This document shows, piece after piece, positions 15,935-25,014 of a DNA stretch of 64,000 nt. The DNA is from Corynebacterium lujinxingii (lineage in GTDB: Bacteria > Actinomycetota > Actinomycetes > Mycobacteriales > Mycobacteriaceae). Made by a program: the position numbers and the translations under genes. The DNA lies in the NCBI RefSeq assembly GCF_014490555.1, contig NZ_CP061032.1, positions 186,001 to 250,000 of the forward strand, in the 5' to 3' direction. The notes under the pieces were generated by a model. It was given only the letters and a program-made list of their open reading frames with translations, was not told the origin of the DNA and made no database searches. Numbering within the stretch: position 1 is the first letter of the stretch; the number at the start of each line of letters is the position of its first letter.

Positions 15935-18268
15935 TTAGGCCGTCATGGTCACCAGCGCGCCGAGCAGCTTCAACGCCGCGTGCTTGTCCAGCGGCTGGTT
16001 GCCGTTTCCGCACTTCGGCGACTGCACGCACGACGGGCAGCCGTCCTCGCACCCGCAGGAGCGCACCGCCTCGTAGGTGGCGGCGATCCACTCGGGAAAG
16101 CGGGTGAAGCCCTCGTCGGCAAAGCCCGCGCCGCCCGGGTGGCCGTCGTAGACGAACACCGTCGGCAGCATCGTGTCCGGGTGCAGGGCGGTGGACACCC
16201 CGCCGATGTCCCACCGGTCGCAGGTGGCCAGAAGCGGCAGCAGCCCGATCGCGGCGTGCTCCGCGGCGTGCAGCGCGCCGGGGATCTCGCCTGCGGTAAT
16301 GCCGATCTCGTCAAGCACCATCGGGTCGATCGTGTACGCCACGGCACGGGTGACCAGGCGCTGCTCGGGCAGGTCGAGGGGGATGTGTTCGGAAACGGTG
16401 CCGTCGGCAAGCCGGACCACGTACCCGGTGACGTGGTCGATGACCTCCACGTCCACGTTTGCCACCCACAGCCCCGGCGACGGGTTGTCCAGCGCGTCCG
16501 GTTTCCCCAGGATCGTGATGTCCGTCGTCGAGCGCGCCTGCGTGGAGTAGTCCGGCCGCTCCGGCGCCACCAGCGCCACGTAATCGTCCAGGTCAAGCGA
16601 CTGCACGACGAAGTATTCGCCCTGGTGGATGTACACCGCGCCGTCGTGGACCTGGCTCATCGCCCGGCCGGCGTCCACGGTGCCCAGCAGGCGACCGTCG
16701 GTGATGTCCACAATCATCACCTGCTCGCCCACGCCGCCGCGGATGCTTACCGACGAATGCGCCGTCTCCGGCGTCACCACACCTTCCAACTGCGGCACCG
16801 CGAACCACCCCTGCGGCCGGCGGCGCAACAGCCCCTCGGCGGTCATTTCGGCGACGACGTCGGAGGCGTTGAAGGCGGCGACGTCGTCGTCGGTAAGCGG
16901 GCGCTCCACCGCGGCGCAGTACATGTGCCCGCGCAGAATGTAGGGGTTGGCAGGGTTGAACACGCTGTTTTCCACTGGCCGGCCGAGCAGCGCCTGCGGG
17001 TGGTGGACCAGGTAGGTGTCCATCGGCTCGTCGCGGGCGACCATCACCACCACCGAACCCTGGCCGCGCCGACCAGCGCGGCCCGCCTGCTGGCGAAACG
17101 ACGCCACCGTGCCCGGAAATCCCGCCATGACCACCGCGTCGAGGCCGCCGACGTCGATGCCTAGCTCGAGTGCGTTGGTGGTGGCCACGCCGAGGAGGTC
17201 GCCGTTATCCAAACGCTGTTCTAGTGCGCGGCGGTCTTCGGCGAGGTAGCCGGCGCGGTAGGAGGCGACGCGGTCCGCGAAATCGGTCCGGCCCGCCACC
17301 ACCAGATCCTCCTGGGCGCGCATCGCCACGGTCTCGGCGGCGCGGCGCGAGCGCACGAAGGTCAAGGTGCGCGCGCCCTCGAGAAGCAGCGTCGACATTA
17401 TCGACGCCGCCTCCGTGGTCGCGGGGTAGCGCACCGGCGCGCCGTTTTCGCCCTCGGCGCCCTCGATAAAGCCCGGCTCCCACAGGGCGATGGTGCGCTC
17501 GCCGGTCGGTGCGGCGTCGTCGGTCACCGCGACGACCTCCCGACCGCACAGCCGCGACGCCTGCCCCGCCGGATCGGCGGCGGTGGCAGAGGCGAAAATC
17601 AGGGTCGGCTCCGCGCCGTACGCCTTGGCAATGCGCAGCAGCCGGCGCAGCACCAGCGACACGTTCGCCCCGAACACACCGCGGTAGGTGTGGCACTCGT
17701 CGACGACGATGTAGCGCAAATGCCGCAGCAACCGCGCCCACCGCGCATGCGCGCCGAGCAGGCCTGCGTGCAGCATGTCCGGATTCGTGAACACGTAGCG
17801 GGTGTGCTCGCGGATACCGGCGCGCGACTCCTGCGGAGTATCGCCGTCATACGGCGCCGGGTGCACCGACGCGAGCGCCTCGTTGCCGCGCGTCATGCGC
17901 ATCGTGGCCTGCAACTGGTCCGACCCCAGCGCCTTCGTCGGCGTGAGATAGATCGCGCAGGCCTTCTGATCCTCAGCCAGCGCGGAAAGCACCGGCAACT
18001 GATACCCCAACGACTTCCCGGACGAGGTGCCCGTAGCGACGACAACGTCACGGCCCTGCCACGCCAACTGCGCGCACTGGACTTGGTGGGTGTAGGGGCG
18101 GGTGACGGAGTCGTCGATAAGCAACTGCTTGAGGCCCGGCTCCACCCACTCGGGCCAAGAGCTAAACACCGCTTGGCGCGCGGGTTCGTGCTCGATATGC
18201 GTGAGCGTGGCGTCGGGGAAACGGCGCTGCAGCACCTCGATTAAATCGCTGCCGAAAGGGGAAACCAT
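15935..18268 (-). CDS. DEAD/DEAH-box helicase with DUF1998/MZB zinc domain
   Basis: A 777-residue superfamily 2 helicase. Motifs in order: Walker A GTSSGKSLGYQ, motif Ia TPTKALGSDQL, DEAH-type box VVDECHT, SATAADPA, and in the second RecA domain NALELGIDVGGLD and QQAGRAGRRGQG. The C-terminal domain ends in a four-cysteine cluster CGCEDGCPSCVQSPKC, the Mrfa/YprA-type (Rv3649-like) helicase-associated zinc module, which suggests a DNA repair role. The ORF extends to 18361; MVSPFGSDLIEVL at 18268 is the likely start. Its order beside cspA and topA is conserved with mycobacteria. Confidence 0.9.
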   Translation of the reverse strand: MVSPFGSDLIEVLQRRFPDATLTHIEHEPARQAVFSSWPEWVEPGLKQLLIDDSVTRPYTHQVQCAQLAWQGRDVVVATGTSSGKSLGYQLPVLSALAEDQKACAIYLTPTKALGSDQLQATMRMTRGNEALASVHPAPYDGDTPQESRAGIREHTRYVFTNPDMLHAGLLGAHARWARLLRHLRYIVVDECHTYRGVFGANVSLVLRRLLRIAKAYGAEPTLIFASATAADPAGQASRLCGREVVAVTDDAAPTGERTIALWEPGFIEGAEGENGAPVRYPATTEAASIMSTLLLEGARTLTFVRSRRAAETVAMRAQEDLVVAGRTDFADRVASYRAGYLAEDRRALEQRLDNGDLLGVATTNALELGIDVGGLDAVVMAGFPGTVASFRQQAGRAGRRGQGSVVVMVARDEPMDTYLVHHPQALLGRPVENSVFNPANPYILRGHMYCAAVERPLTDDDVAAFNASDVVAEMTAEGLLRRRPQGWFAVPQLEGVVTPETAHSSVSIRGGVGEQVMIVDITDGRLLGTVDAGRAMSQVHDGAVYIHQGEYFVVQSLDLDDYVALVAPERPDYSTQARSTTDITILGKPDALDNPSPGLWVANVDVEVIDHVTGYVVRLADGTVSEHIPLDLPEQRLVTRAVAYTIDPMVLDEIGITAGEIPGALHAAEHAAIGLLPLLATCDRWDIGGVSTALHPDTMLPTVFVYDGHPGGAGFADEGFTRFPEWIAATYEAVRSCGCEDGCPSCVQSPKCGNGNQPLDKHAALKLLGALVTMTA

Positions 18269-18453
18269 GATGGCATCAAACCTTAGCCCGGCAAAGCAGT
18301 GCCGCGGCCAACAAATCATGGCAGACTGAGAGCCGGTCACAGATGTTGTGCGCGCCCCCAAAGGTGCTCGCGCGGATTGTGCACGCGGGCGCCAGGACCG
18401 CTTTGGCCCTGGTGGACGGCATATTTTACGAACAATTTTTGAAAGGTTTCACC

Positions 18454-18657
18454 ATGGCAACCGGAACTGTTAAGTGGTTCAACGCCGAAAAAGGCTTTGG
18501 CTTCATCGCACCGGACGACGGCTCCTCCGACGTCTTCGTCCACTACTCCGAAATCCAGGGCTCGGGCTTCCGCACCCTGGAGGAAAACCAGCAGGTCGAG
18601 TTCGAGGTCGGCGAGGGCGCGAAGGGCCCGCAGGCGCAGCAGGTCCGCGCACTGTAA
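18454..18657 (+). CDS. cspA: cold-shock protein CspA
   Basis: A 67-residue cold-shock-domain RNA chaperone. RNP1 is [10 protein letters not shown] and RNP2 is VFVHYSEI. The start ATG 18454 has GAAAGG upstream. The 185-bp gap to the divergent helicase gene contains an AT-rich stretch (TATTTTAC at about 18422) and little else recognisable. This suggests a long leader, which is common for cold-shock genes. Confidence 0.95.
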   Translation: MATGTVKWFNAEKGFGFIAPDDGSSDVFVHYSEIQGSGFRTLEENQQVEFEVGEGAKGPQAQQVRAL

Positions 18658-18671
18658 ACCCCGGATTTCGT

Positions 18672-18699
18672 CCCCGCTCTGCACAGGGCGGGGATTTTT
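18672..18699. terminator. intrinsic terminator between cspA and DedA gene
   Basis: CCCCGC (18672-18677) pairs with GCGGGG (18688-18693), followed by ATTTTT. It ends cspA transcription just before the stop codon of the convergent DedA-family gene. Confidence 0.75.
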
Positions 18700-19326
18700 C
18701 TATACCGCGGAAATGCCGCGGCGGATATCGCGGCGCTCGAAGATCTGGTTCTGCAGCTTCTGAATGGAAAAACCCACTAGGGAGCCGAGCAGCACGCCGA
18801 GCAGCATCGCGAGCAGGGGATAGTCCTGCAAAATCCGGCCGCCGAGATAGCCCATGCCGACGCTCAGGTTCGCCCACAAGATCACGCCGACGGTGTCGAA
18901 GAAGAAAAACTTGAACCAGTTGTAGCGCACCGACCCCAGCACAATCGTGGCCACCCAGCGCGCCCACGGGATGAAGCGGGCGACGATGATCATCGCGCCG
19001 GCACCGCGGTTCATGTTCTGGCGCACCCACGTGATCGCCTGGCCGGACTTCGACTCCGGGTCCAGGTTGTCCACCCGGTGGATGAGCTTGCCGCCGAGCG
19101 CAAAACAGATGTTGTCACCGATGATCGCGCCGATAGTTGCGGCGAGGATGACACCCCACACGTTCGGCACACCGCGCGAGGCGGAAAACGCGCCAGCTAA
19201 GTTGAGCACGGTTTCGGACGGCACCACGGGCGCGAGCGCGTCGGCGATGATCAGCACGATTACCAGCGGGTAGAACACCCACATGCCCATCAGGGTGTGC
19301 AGGAAATCGATGAGCGAATCGACCAC
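18700..19326 (-). CDS. DedA family membrane protein
   Basis: A 208-residue DedA/SNARE-associated-domain protein with about five membrane helices. The signature FIPWARWVATIVLG (Arg-rich re-entrant region) and the early acidic SETVLNLAG motif are typical. DedA proteins help lipid carrier recycling and membrane homeostasis. The start is GTG 19326 with AAGGAG about nine bases upstream. Confidence 0.88.
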   Translation of the reverse strand: MVDSLIDFLHTLMGMWVFYPLVIVLIIADALAPVVPSETVLNLAGAFSASRGVPNVWGVILAATIGAIIGDNICFALGGKLIHRVDNLDPESKSGQAITWVRQNMNRGAGAMIIVARFIPWARWVATIVLGSVRYNWFKFFFFDTVGVILWANLSVGMGYLGGRILQDYPLLAMLLGVLLGSLVGFSIQKLQNQIFERRDIRRGISAV

Positions 19327-19471
19327 GCTGCGTTCTCCTTTCCGCCCTGCCCATTCTGGCGCTAGGGCCCCAACGCAGTGTAGTGCCCTCGCGCCAAGAA
19401 CCCACCCGGCCGTATATAGGTGTGCTAGTTGTCTGATAAGAATGAGTGAGTTTTACCGCTTATAAGCATTA

Positions 19472-22333
19472 GTGGGAATCGAGGTACCTGTCAGCGTGAC
19501 TGAAAACGGCAAGACTCTAGTGATCGTGGAGTCCGCGACGAAGGCGAAGAAGATCCAGAAATATCTTGGCGACGACTTCATCGTCGAGGCCTCCGTCGGC
19601 CACATCCGCGACCTCCCCGGCCGCGCCGCCGACATCCCCGCGAAGTACAAAAACGAGGCGTGGGCGAAACTCGGCGTCAACCCCGAGGACGGCTTCACCC
19701 CCATCTACGTCGTCTCCGGGGACAAGAAAAAGAAGGTCACCGACCTCAAATCCAAGCTGAAGCAGGCCGACAAACTGCTGCTGGCGACAGACCCCGACCG
19801 CGAGGGCGAAGCGATCGCGTGGCACCTTCTGGAAACGCTCAAACCGAAGGTGCCGGTGGAGCGCATGGTGTTCAACGAGATCACCGAGTCCGCCATCCGC
19901 GAGGCCGCCGAAAACACCCGCGAGCTGGACATGGCGCTTGTCGACGCCCAGGAGACCCGCCGCATCCTCGACCGCCTCTACGGCTACGAAGTCTCCCCGG
20001 TGCTGTGGAAGAAGGTCATGCCGCGCCTGTCCGCCGGCCGCGTCCAGTCCGTGGCCACCCGCGTGATCGTCGAGCGCGAGCGCGAGCGCATGGCGTTCAT
20101 CTCCGCCGAATACTGGGATTTGGTGGCGGAGCTGCACAAGGGGGAAGAGGACTTCAACGCCAAACTCGTCGCGCTCGACGGCAAGCGCGTCGCGCAGGGC
20201 CGCGATTTCAATGACCGTGGTGAGTTGGTGTCGGATGCGGTGGTCGTCGATAAGCAAAAAGCGCATTCGCTTGCCGACGACATCGGCACCGCACCCATGC
20301 ACGTCACCGCCGTCGAGGAAAAGCCGTACTCGCGGCGCCCGTATGCGCCGTTTATGACCTCCACGCTGCAGCAGGAGGCCGGTCGCAAACTGCACTTCAC
20401 CTCCGCGCGCACCATGCGCATCGCGCAGCGGCTGTACGAAAACGGCCACATCACCTACATGCGTACGGACTCGACCTCGCTGTCCAAGCAGGGCCTCGAC
20501 GCCGCCCGCGCCGCGGCGCGCGAACTCTACGGCGCGAACTTCGTCGCCGACAAGCCGCGCATCTACGACCGCAAGGTGAAAAACTCGCAGGAGGCCCACG
20601 AGGCGATCCGCCCCGCCGGCGAACGGTTCGCCACCCCCGGCCAACTCGCCGGCGCGTTGGACGCCGAGGAGTTCAAACTTTACGAACTGATCTGGCAGCG
20701 CACAGTCGCCTCCCAGATGGAAGACGCGCGCGGCAACTCCACCAAGGTCACCATCGCCGTCGACGCCGCCGGCGAGGCCTGCGAGTTCACCGCCACCGGC
20801 CGCACCGTGACGTTCCCGGGCTGGCTGCGTGCCTACTCGGACAAGCAGGACAACGAAACGCGCCTGCCGCAGCTGGCCAAGGGCGACGAACTGGCCACCA
20901 AGTCCGTCACCGCCGACGGGCACTCCACGAACCCGCCGGCGCGCTACACCGAGGCGTCGTTGGTGAAGAAGATGGAGGATCTGGGCATCGGCCGCCCGTC
21001 GACGTACGCGTCGATTATCAAGACCATCCAGGACCGCGGCTATGTCGTCGTGCGCGGCAACGCCCTGGTGCCGTCGTGGGTCGCGTTCTCCGTCGTCGGG
21101 CTGTTGGAGAACAACTTCGACGCGCTGGTGGACTACGACTTCACCTCGTCGATGGAAGACGAGCTCGACGAGATCGCCCACGGCAACCAGGACCGCACCA
21201 AGTGGCTGTCCGGGTTCTACTTCGGCGACGCCGACGCGCGCGAATCCATGGCGCAGGCGCTCGCCCGCCGCGGCGGTTTGAAGCACATGATCGAGGACAA
21301 CCTCGAATCCATCGACGCCCGTGCGGCGAACTCGCTGCAGCTTTTCGACGACTCGGAGGGCCGCCCCGTCGTCGTCCGCGTCGGCCGCTACGGCCCGTAC
21401 ATCGAGCGCGTGGTGGGCGAAAAGGACGGCGAGCCGGAGTACCAGCGCGCCAACCTGCCGGAATCCGCCACGCCGGACGAGATCACGCTCGAGATGGCGG
21501 AGAAACTGTTCGCCACCCCGCAGTCGGGCCGCGAACTCGGTGAGAATCCCGCCAACGGCCGTGTGGTCGTCGCTAAGGAAGGCCGCTTCGGCCCGTACGT
21601 CACGGAGCTCGTGCGTGACGACGAACGCGAGCGCGCTGAAGCCCACGCCGAGGACGTCATCGCCGCTGAGCGCGCCGAAGAGGATAAGCAGCGCGCCGAG
21701 GAAGGCAAGCGCGCCAAGAACTGGGAGACGAAGACGGCCGCGGCGCAGAAGGAAAAGCGCATGGCGCAGCTTGTCGACGAACAGTTGAAGCCCGCCACCG
21801 CATCCCTGTTCGCCTCGATGGAGCCGTCGTCGGTGACGCTCGAGGAGGCGCTGCAGCTGCTGTCGCTGCCACGCGAAGTCGGCGTGGACCCGGCCGACGG
21901 GGAGGTCATCACCGCGCAAAACGGCCGCTACGGCCCGTACCTGAAGAAGGGTTCCGACTCGCGCTCGCTGGCGTCGGAGGACCAGATTTTCTCGATCACG
22001 CTCGACGAGGCGCGCCGCATCTACGCCGAGCCGAAGCGCCGGGGCCGCGCCGCCGCGAAGCCGCCGCTGAAGATGCTCGGCGACAACGACGTCTCCGGCA
22101 AGCCGATGACGGTCAAAGACGGCCGGTTCGGCCCGTACGTCACCGACGGCGAGACCAACGCGTCGCTGCAGCGTGGCGACACCCCCGAAACGATGACGGA
22201 CCAGCGCGCCAACGAGCTGCTGTCCGCACGCCGCGCTCGCGAGGCCGAGGGCGGCGGCAAGAAGGCCACGAAGAAGAAGGCGACCAAGAAGAAGCGGACC
22301 ACGAAACGCGTGGTCAAGGCCCGCAAGCGCTAA
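19472..22333 (+). CDS. topA: DNA topoisomerase I
   Basis: A 953-residue type IA topoisomerase that relaxes negative supercoils. It has an N-terminal TOPRIM domain (LVIVESATKAKKIQ, DPDREGEAIAW) and the catalytic Tyr in ITYMRTDST. Four C-terminal topo repeats contain VGRYGPYIE, EGRFGPYVT, NGRYGPYLK and DGRFGPYVT, and are followed by a Lys/Arg-rich tail. The tail and zinc-free repeats are the actinobacterial type. Start GTG 19472 follows TTATAA by six bases; GTG 19496 is an alternative. Confidence 0.95.
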   Translation: MGIEVPVSVTENGKTLVIVESATKAKKIQKYLGDDFIVEASVGHIRDLPGRAADIPAKYKNEAWAKLGVNPEDGFTPIYVVSGDKKKKVTDLKSKLKQADKLLLATDPDREGEAIAWHLLETLKPKVPVERMVFNEITESAIREAAENTRELDMALVDAQETRRILDRLYGYEVSPVLWKKVMPRLSAGRVQSVATRVIVERERERMAFISAEYWDLVAELHKGEEDFNAKLVALDGKRVAQGRDFNDRGELVSDAVVVDKQKAHSLADDIGTAPMHVTAVEEKPYSRRPYAPFMTSTLQQEAGRKLHFTSARTMRIAQRLYENGHITYMRTDSTSLSKQGLDAARAAARELYGANFVADKPRIYDRKVKNSQEAHEAIRPAGERFATPGQLAGALDAEEFKLYELIWQRTVASQMEDARGNSTKVTIAVDAAGEACEFTATGRTVTFPGWLRAYSDKQDNETRLPQLAKGDELATKSVTADGHSTNPPARYTEASLVKKMEDLGIGRPSTYASIIKTIQDRGYVVVRGNALVPSWVAFSVVGLLENNFDALVDYDFTSSMEDELDEIAHGNQDRTKWLSGFYFGDADARESMAQALARRGGLKHMIEDNLESIDARAANSLQLFDDSEGRPVVVRVGRYGPYIERVVGEKDGEPEYQRANLPESATPDEITLEMAEKLFATPQSGRELGENPANGRVVVAKEGRFGPYVTELVRDDERERAEAHAEDVIAAERAEEDKQRAEEGKRAKNWETKTAAAQKEKRMAQLVDEQLKPATASLFASMEPSSVTLEEALQLLSLPREVGVDPADGEVITAQNGRYGPYLKKGSDSRSLASEDQIFSITLDEARRIYAEPKRRGRAAAKPPLKMLGDNDVSGKPMTVKDGRFGPYVTDGETNASLQRGDTPETMTDQRANELLSARRAREAEGGGKKATKKKATKKKRTTKRVVKARKR

Positions 22334-22398
22334 GCGAATGCGCAATATAGTGGACAAACCCTTTACGTCTGGCCTGTTGCGCGTTTAACGTGCAGGCC

Positions 22399-23457
22399 AT
22401 GACGTTCGGCGAATTTCTCGAAGCCCTGTCAGGCGCAGACATCAGCGTCCTGGCGGGCTTCGACGCGTCTGCGCCCGCGTTCGCCGCACTCGACCCGGCC
22501 GTGAAGCGGAAGTGGACTCAGGCGCACCGCGTCTACTACGGCGCGACGAAGTTCACCCGCAAGCAGGCCGACGCGCGCGAACTCGCCGCCGGGATGCCAC
22601 TCGACCAGATCTGCCTGATCGAGCGCAAACTCGCCGCGGTTGGCGACGCCGCCGAGCGCTGGCGTTTGCGCCTCGAACTGCTGCGCTTCCGCGGCTCGTA
22701 CAAGGCGCTGTCGCAGCGTATCGACGACACCGTCACCACACCCAAGCCCACCCCGAAGAAGCAGTGCCGCTTCTCCTCCTCGCGCGCGGGCATGCGCAGC
22801 GTGTCGCTGACGTACGCGGAGCGCGACATCGCCGATCTGGAGCACCTGCTGCGCTCGCTCATCGACCCGTCCTTGCCCGCCGCCGAGCAAATGGCCGACG
22901 CGCTGGTGCGGCTGCTGCGCGGTGAGGAGGGCGGGGTGCCGCACGCCGTGCCGCGCCCGATCGTCCTGGTTCCGCTGCCGGAGTGGACCCGCATCCAGTC
23001 CGGTGCGGGCGAGGAGGTGCAGTTGGTGCTCACCGACGGCACCACGATGTCCGGCGCCGAGTTCCTTGCCCGCGAGTTCGGTGCGGAGTTGGAGGTGGCG
23101 GCGTTCCACCCGGCGGAGGGTGCGGTGAACCTGTATCGCACGCAGCGCTTTGCCAACGACAAGCAGCGCACGCTGGCGTCGATGATGTCACCGACCTGCC
23201 CGCTGCCCGGCTGCCGGCACGGCGCTGACCACTGCGAAACGCATCACGTCACCGCGTGGCGGCACGGCGGGGAGACCAACCTGAACAACCTGGTGCCGCT
23301 GTGCCGCTACCACAACGGCACGAACGACGACGACCCCTGGATGGTCAGGCGGGGCCGAATATGTATCCGGGACGGCACCCCGGTGTGGGTGTCACCGAAC
23401 GGGTACGAGGTGCCGAACGACACACCCGGGGCGATGCAGCTCCTGTTCGGCGCCTAG
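22399..23457 (+). CDS. HNH endonuclease-domain protein (13E12/DUF222-like)
   Basis: A 352-residue protein with a helical N-terminal region and a C-terminal HNH domain. The domain has a CxxxxC pair (CPLPGC), ETHHVTAWRHGG, NLNNLVPLC and the final His in RYHNG. Such proteins occur in multiple copies in Corynebacterium genomes; the target and role are unknown. GTG 22390 is also in frame, but ATG 22399 has TAACGT (22386-22391) exactly seven bases before it. It is convergent with cyaB, sharing a CTAG stop overlap. Confidence 0.82.
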   Translation: MTFGEFLEALSGADISVLAGFDASAPAFAALDPAVKRKWTQAHRVYYGATKFTRKQADARELAAGMPLDQICLIERKLAAVGDAAERWRLRLELLRFRGSYKALSQRIDDTVTTPKPTPKKQCRFSSSRAGMRSVSLTYAERDIADLEHLLRSLIDPSLPAAEQMADALVRLLRGEEGGVPHAVPRPIVLVPLPEWTRIQSGAGEEVQLVLTDGTTMSGAEFLAREFGAELEVAAFHPAEGAVNLYRTQRFANDKQRTLASMMSPTCPLPGCRHGADHCETHHVTAWRHGGETNLNNLVPLCRYHNGTNDDDPWMVRRGRICIRDGTPVWVSPNGYEVPNDTPGAMQLLFGA

Positions 23458-24977
23458 GAGCGATCCGCCATTGTCGAGCGCACTGGGCGAGCCAGCTGCG
23501 TCATCTTGTTGCGCCCGCGCAACTCCACCGACTTCATCAGCGCCCAGCGCTGCTGCTCGACCTCGTTGGCGGCGCGCAAGGTCGCGGCGTTGGTGAGCAC
23601 CATGCCCGGGGTTTCCTTCGCAAGGTCGGTCAGGCGCGCCGCGCCGTTGACGGCGTCGCCGATCACGGTGTATTCGAAGCGGTCCGAGCCGCCGATGTGG
23701 CCGGCCACCACGTGACCGGACGCGACGCCGATGCCCGCCTTGAGTTCCAGGCCCGCCAGGTCGCGTTGGATTTCGCGGGCGGCTTGGAGGGCGTGGGAGG
23801 CGGCGTCGTGAAGCGCGACGGGCGCCCCGAACACCGCAAGGGCCGCGTCTCCCTGGAACTTGTTGATCACGCCCTTGTTGCGGTGCACCACCTCAACCAC
23901 GATGTCGAAGAACTCGTTGAGCGCCTCGACGACCTCCTCCGGGGTGTGCTGCACGGTGTAGGTGGTGGAGCCGACGACGTCGATGAATAACACCGCGACC
24001 TTGCGCTCCTCGCCACCGAGCTCGGGGCGCTCCTCCAGGGCCTTCTGCGCGACTTCGGCGCCGACGTACTGGCCGAAGACGTCGCGCACGCGTTGGCGGT
24101 CGCGAAGCCCGCGCATCATCTCGTTGAAGCCGGCTTGCAGCACGCCGATCTCGGAGCCGTCGTAAATGTCCACCTGCGTGTCGCGCTCACCGCGGCGCAC
24201 CCGGTTGATCGCGCTCTGCAGCTCCTTAATCGGGTCGACAACACTCATGACCACAAACCACGTGCCGACGAACCCGGTCAGCAGCCCCGCCGCAATCAGC
24301 GCGATGACCGCGCCGGTGAGTTCGCCGACGGTGCCGGTGAAGTAGCCGACGCGCTGCGCGACGGTGAGCAGCATGACACCAACCATCGGCACGGCGGAAG
24401 TGGTGAACCACGTCAAAAACAGCCGGAACTTGATCGGCGGCTGCAAGGTGGCGTCCTCGAACCGCCGCGCGAGCGCCGACGCCGCGATCGGGCGCACGAG
24501 CCGCTCCGCCTGCAGATACGTGAGCACACTGACGACGAAACACGCCAGGATCGTGGTGACGAGGACGACGACGGCAAGGGGGACGTCGACAAGCAATGTG
24601 CGCGCCGTGACAATCGCGATGCCGAGCCCCCACACCGCCACCACGATGATTGTCTGCAGCACGGGCAGGCGCATCACCAGGTGGCGCACCATGTTCGGGT
24701 CGTGGTCGCGGGGGCTGCGCTGCCACTCGAGCACGGGTCTGAACAGGAAGAACGTGACGATGATGCCGGCGAACACCGCGACCGCTGCGTAAATCACGCC
24801 GATGAGCCCGAGCTGGCCGCTCAGGTCCAGTTCGGCGACGGCCGGCATCGGGATGAGGTAGCGCACGAACAGCATGCAGCCGACCGCGCCGAGCAGGTTC
24901 GTGCCCAACACGGTAGCGGCGTAGAGGGGCCACGACGTGCCCCACACCCACCGCAACGAGCGCCACAAACGTTCCAT
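23454..24977 (-). CDS. cyaB: membrane-bound class III adenylate cyclase CyaB
   Basis: A 507-residue protein with about six N-terminal membrane helices (about 15-260), a HAMP domain (about 250-305, VVDPIKELQSAINRV) and a class III cyclase domain. Metal-binding Asp is in FIDVVGST and QGDAALAVF. The substrate-specifying Lys is in NKFQGD and Asp in VIGDAVNGAARL, where the Asn and Arg stabilise the transition state. This is the cyaB that supplies cAMP for GlxR in Corynebacterium. A TAAGGT hexamer eight bases upstream of ATG 24977 suggests a leaderless transcript. Confidence 0.92.
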   Translation of the reverse strand: MERLWRSLRWVWGTSWPLYAATVLGTNLLGAVGCMLFVRYLIPMPAVAELDLSGQLGLIGVIYAAVAVFAGIIVTFFLFRPVLEWQRSPRDHDPNMVRHLVMRLPVLQTIIVVAVWGLGIAIVTARTLLVDVPLAVVVLVTTILACFVVSVLTYLQAERLVRPIAASALARRFEDATLQPPIKFRLFLTWFTTSAVPMVGVMLLTVAQRVGYFTGTVGELTGAVIALIAAGLLTGFVGTWFVVMSVVDPIKELQSAINRVRRGERDTQVDIYDGSEIGVLQAGFNEMMRGLRDRQRVRDVFGQYVGAEVAQKALEERPELGGEERKVAVLFIDVVGSTTYTVQHTPEEVVEALNEFFDIVVEVVHRNKGVINKFQGDAALAVFGAPVALHDAASHALQAAREIQRDLAGLELKAGIGVASGHVVAGHIGGSDRFEYTVIGDAVNGAARLTDLAKETPGMVLTNAATLRAANEVEQQRWALMKSVELRGRNKMTQLARPVRSTMADRS

Positions 24978-25014
24978 GGTGTATCACCTTAGCGCGCGGG
25001 TAGTCTGGCTATCC
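24978..25014. promoter_or_regulatory. divergent cyaB/holB leaderless promoters
   Basis: The 37-bp gap carries TAAGGT on the minus strand (24991-24986), eight bases before the cyaB ATG. It also carries TAGTCT on the plus strand (25001-25006), eight bases before the holB GTG. No RBS is seen for either gene. Confidence 0.55.

Noticed and set aside
19517..22357. A 946-codon open frame antisense to topA
   Set aside because: It is the mirror of the topA codon pattern in GC-rich DNA, with no recognisable domain and Arg/Ala/Gly/Leu-biased composition. Similar long shadows lie opposite sdhA (45945-47762), the tad genes (13395-14993) and the rmlB/flippase region (36815-38503).
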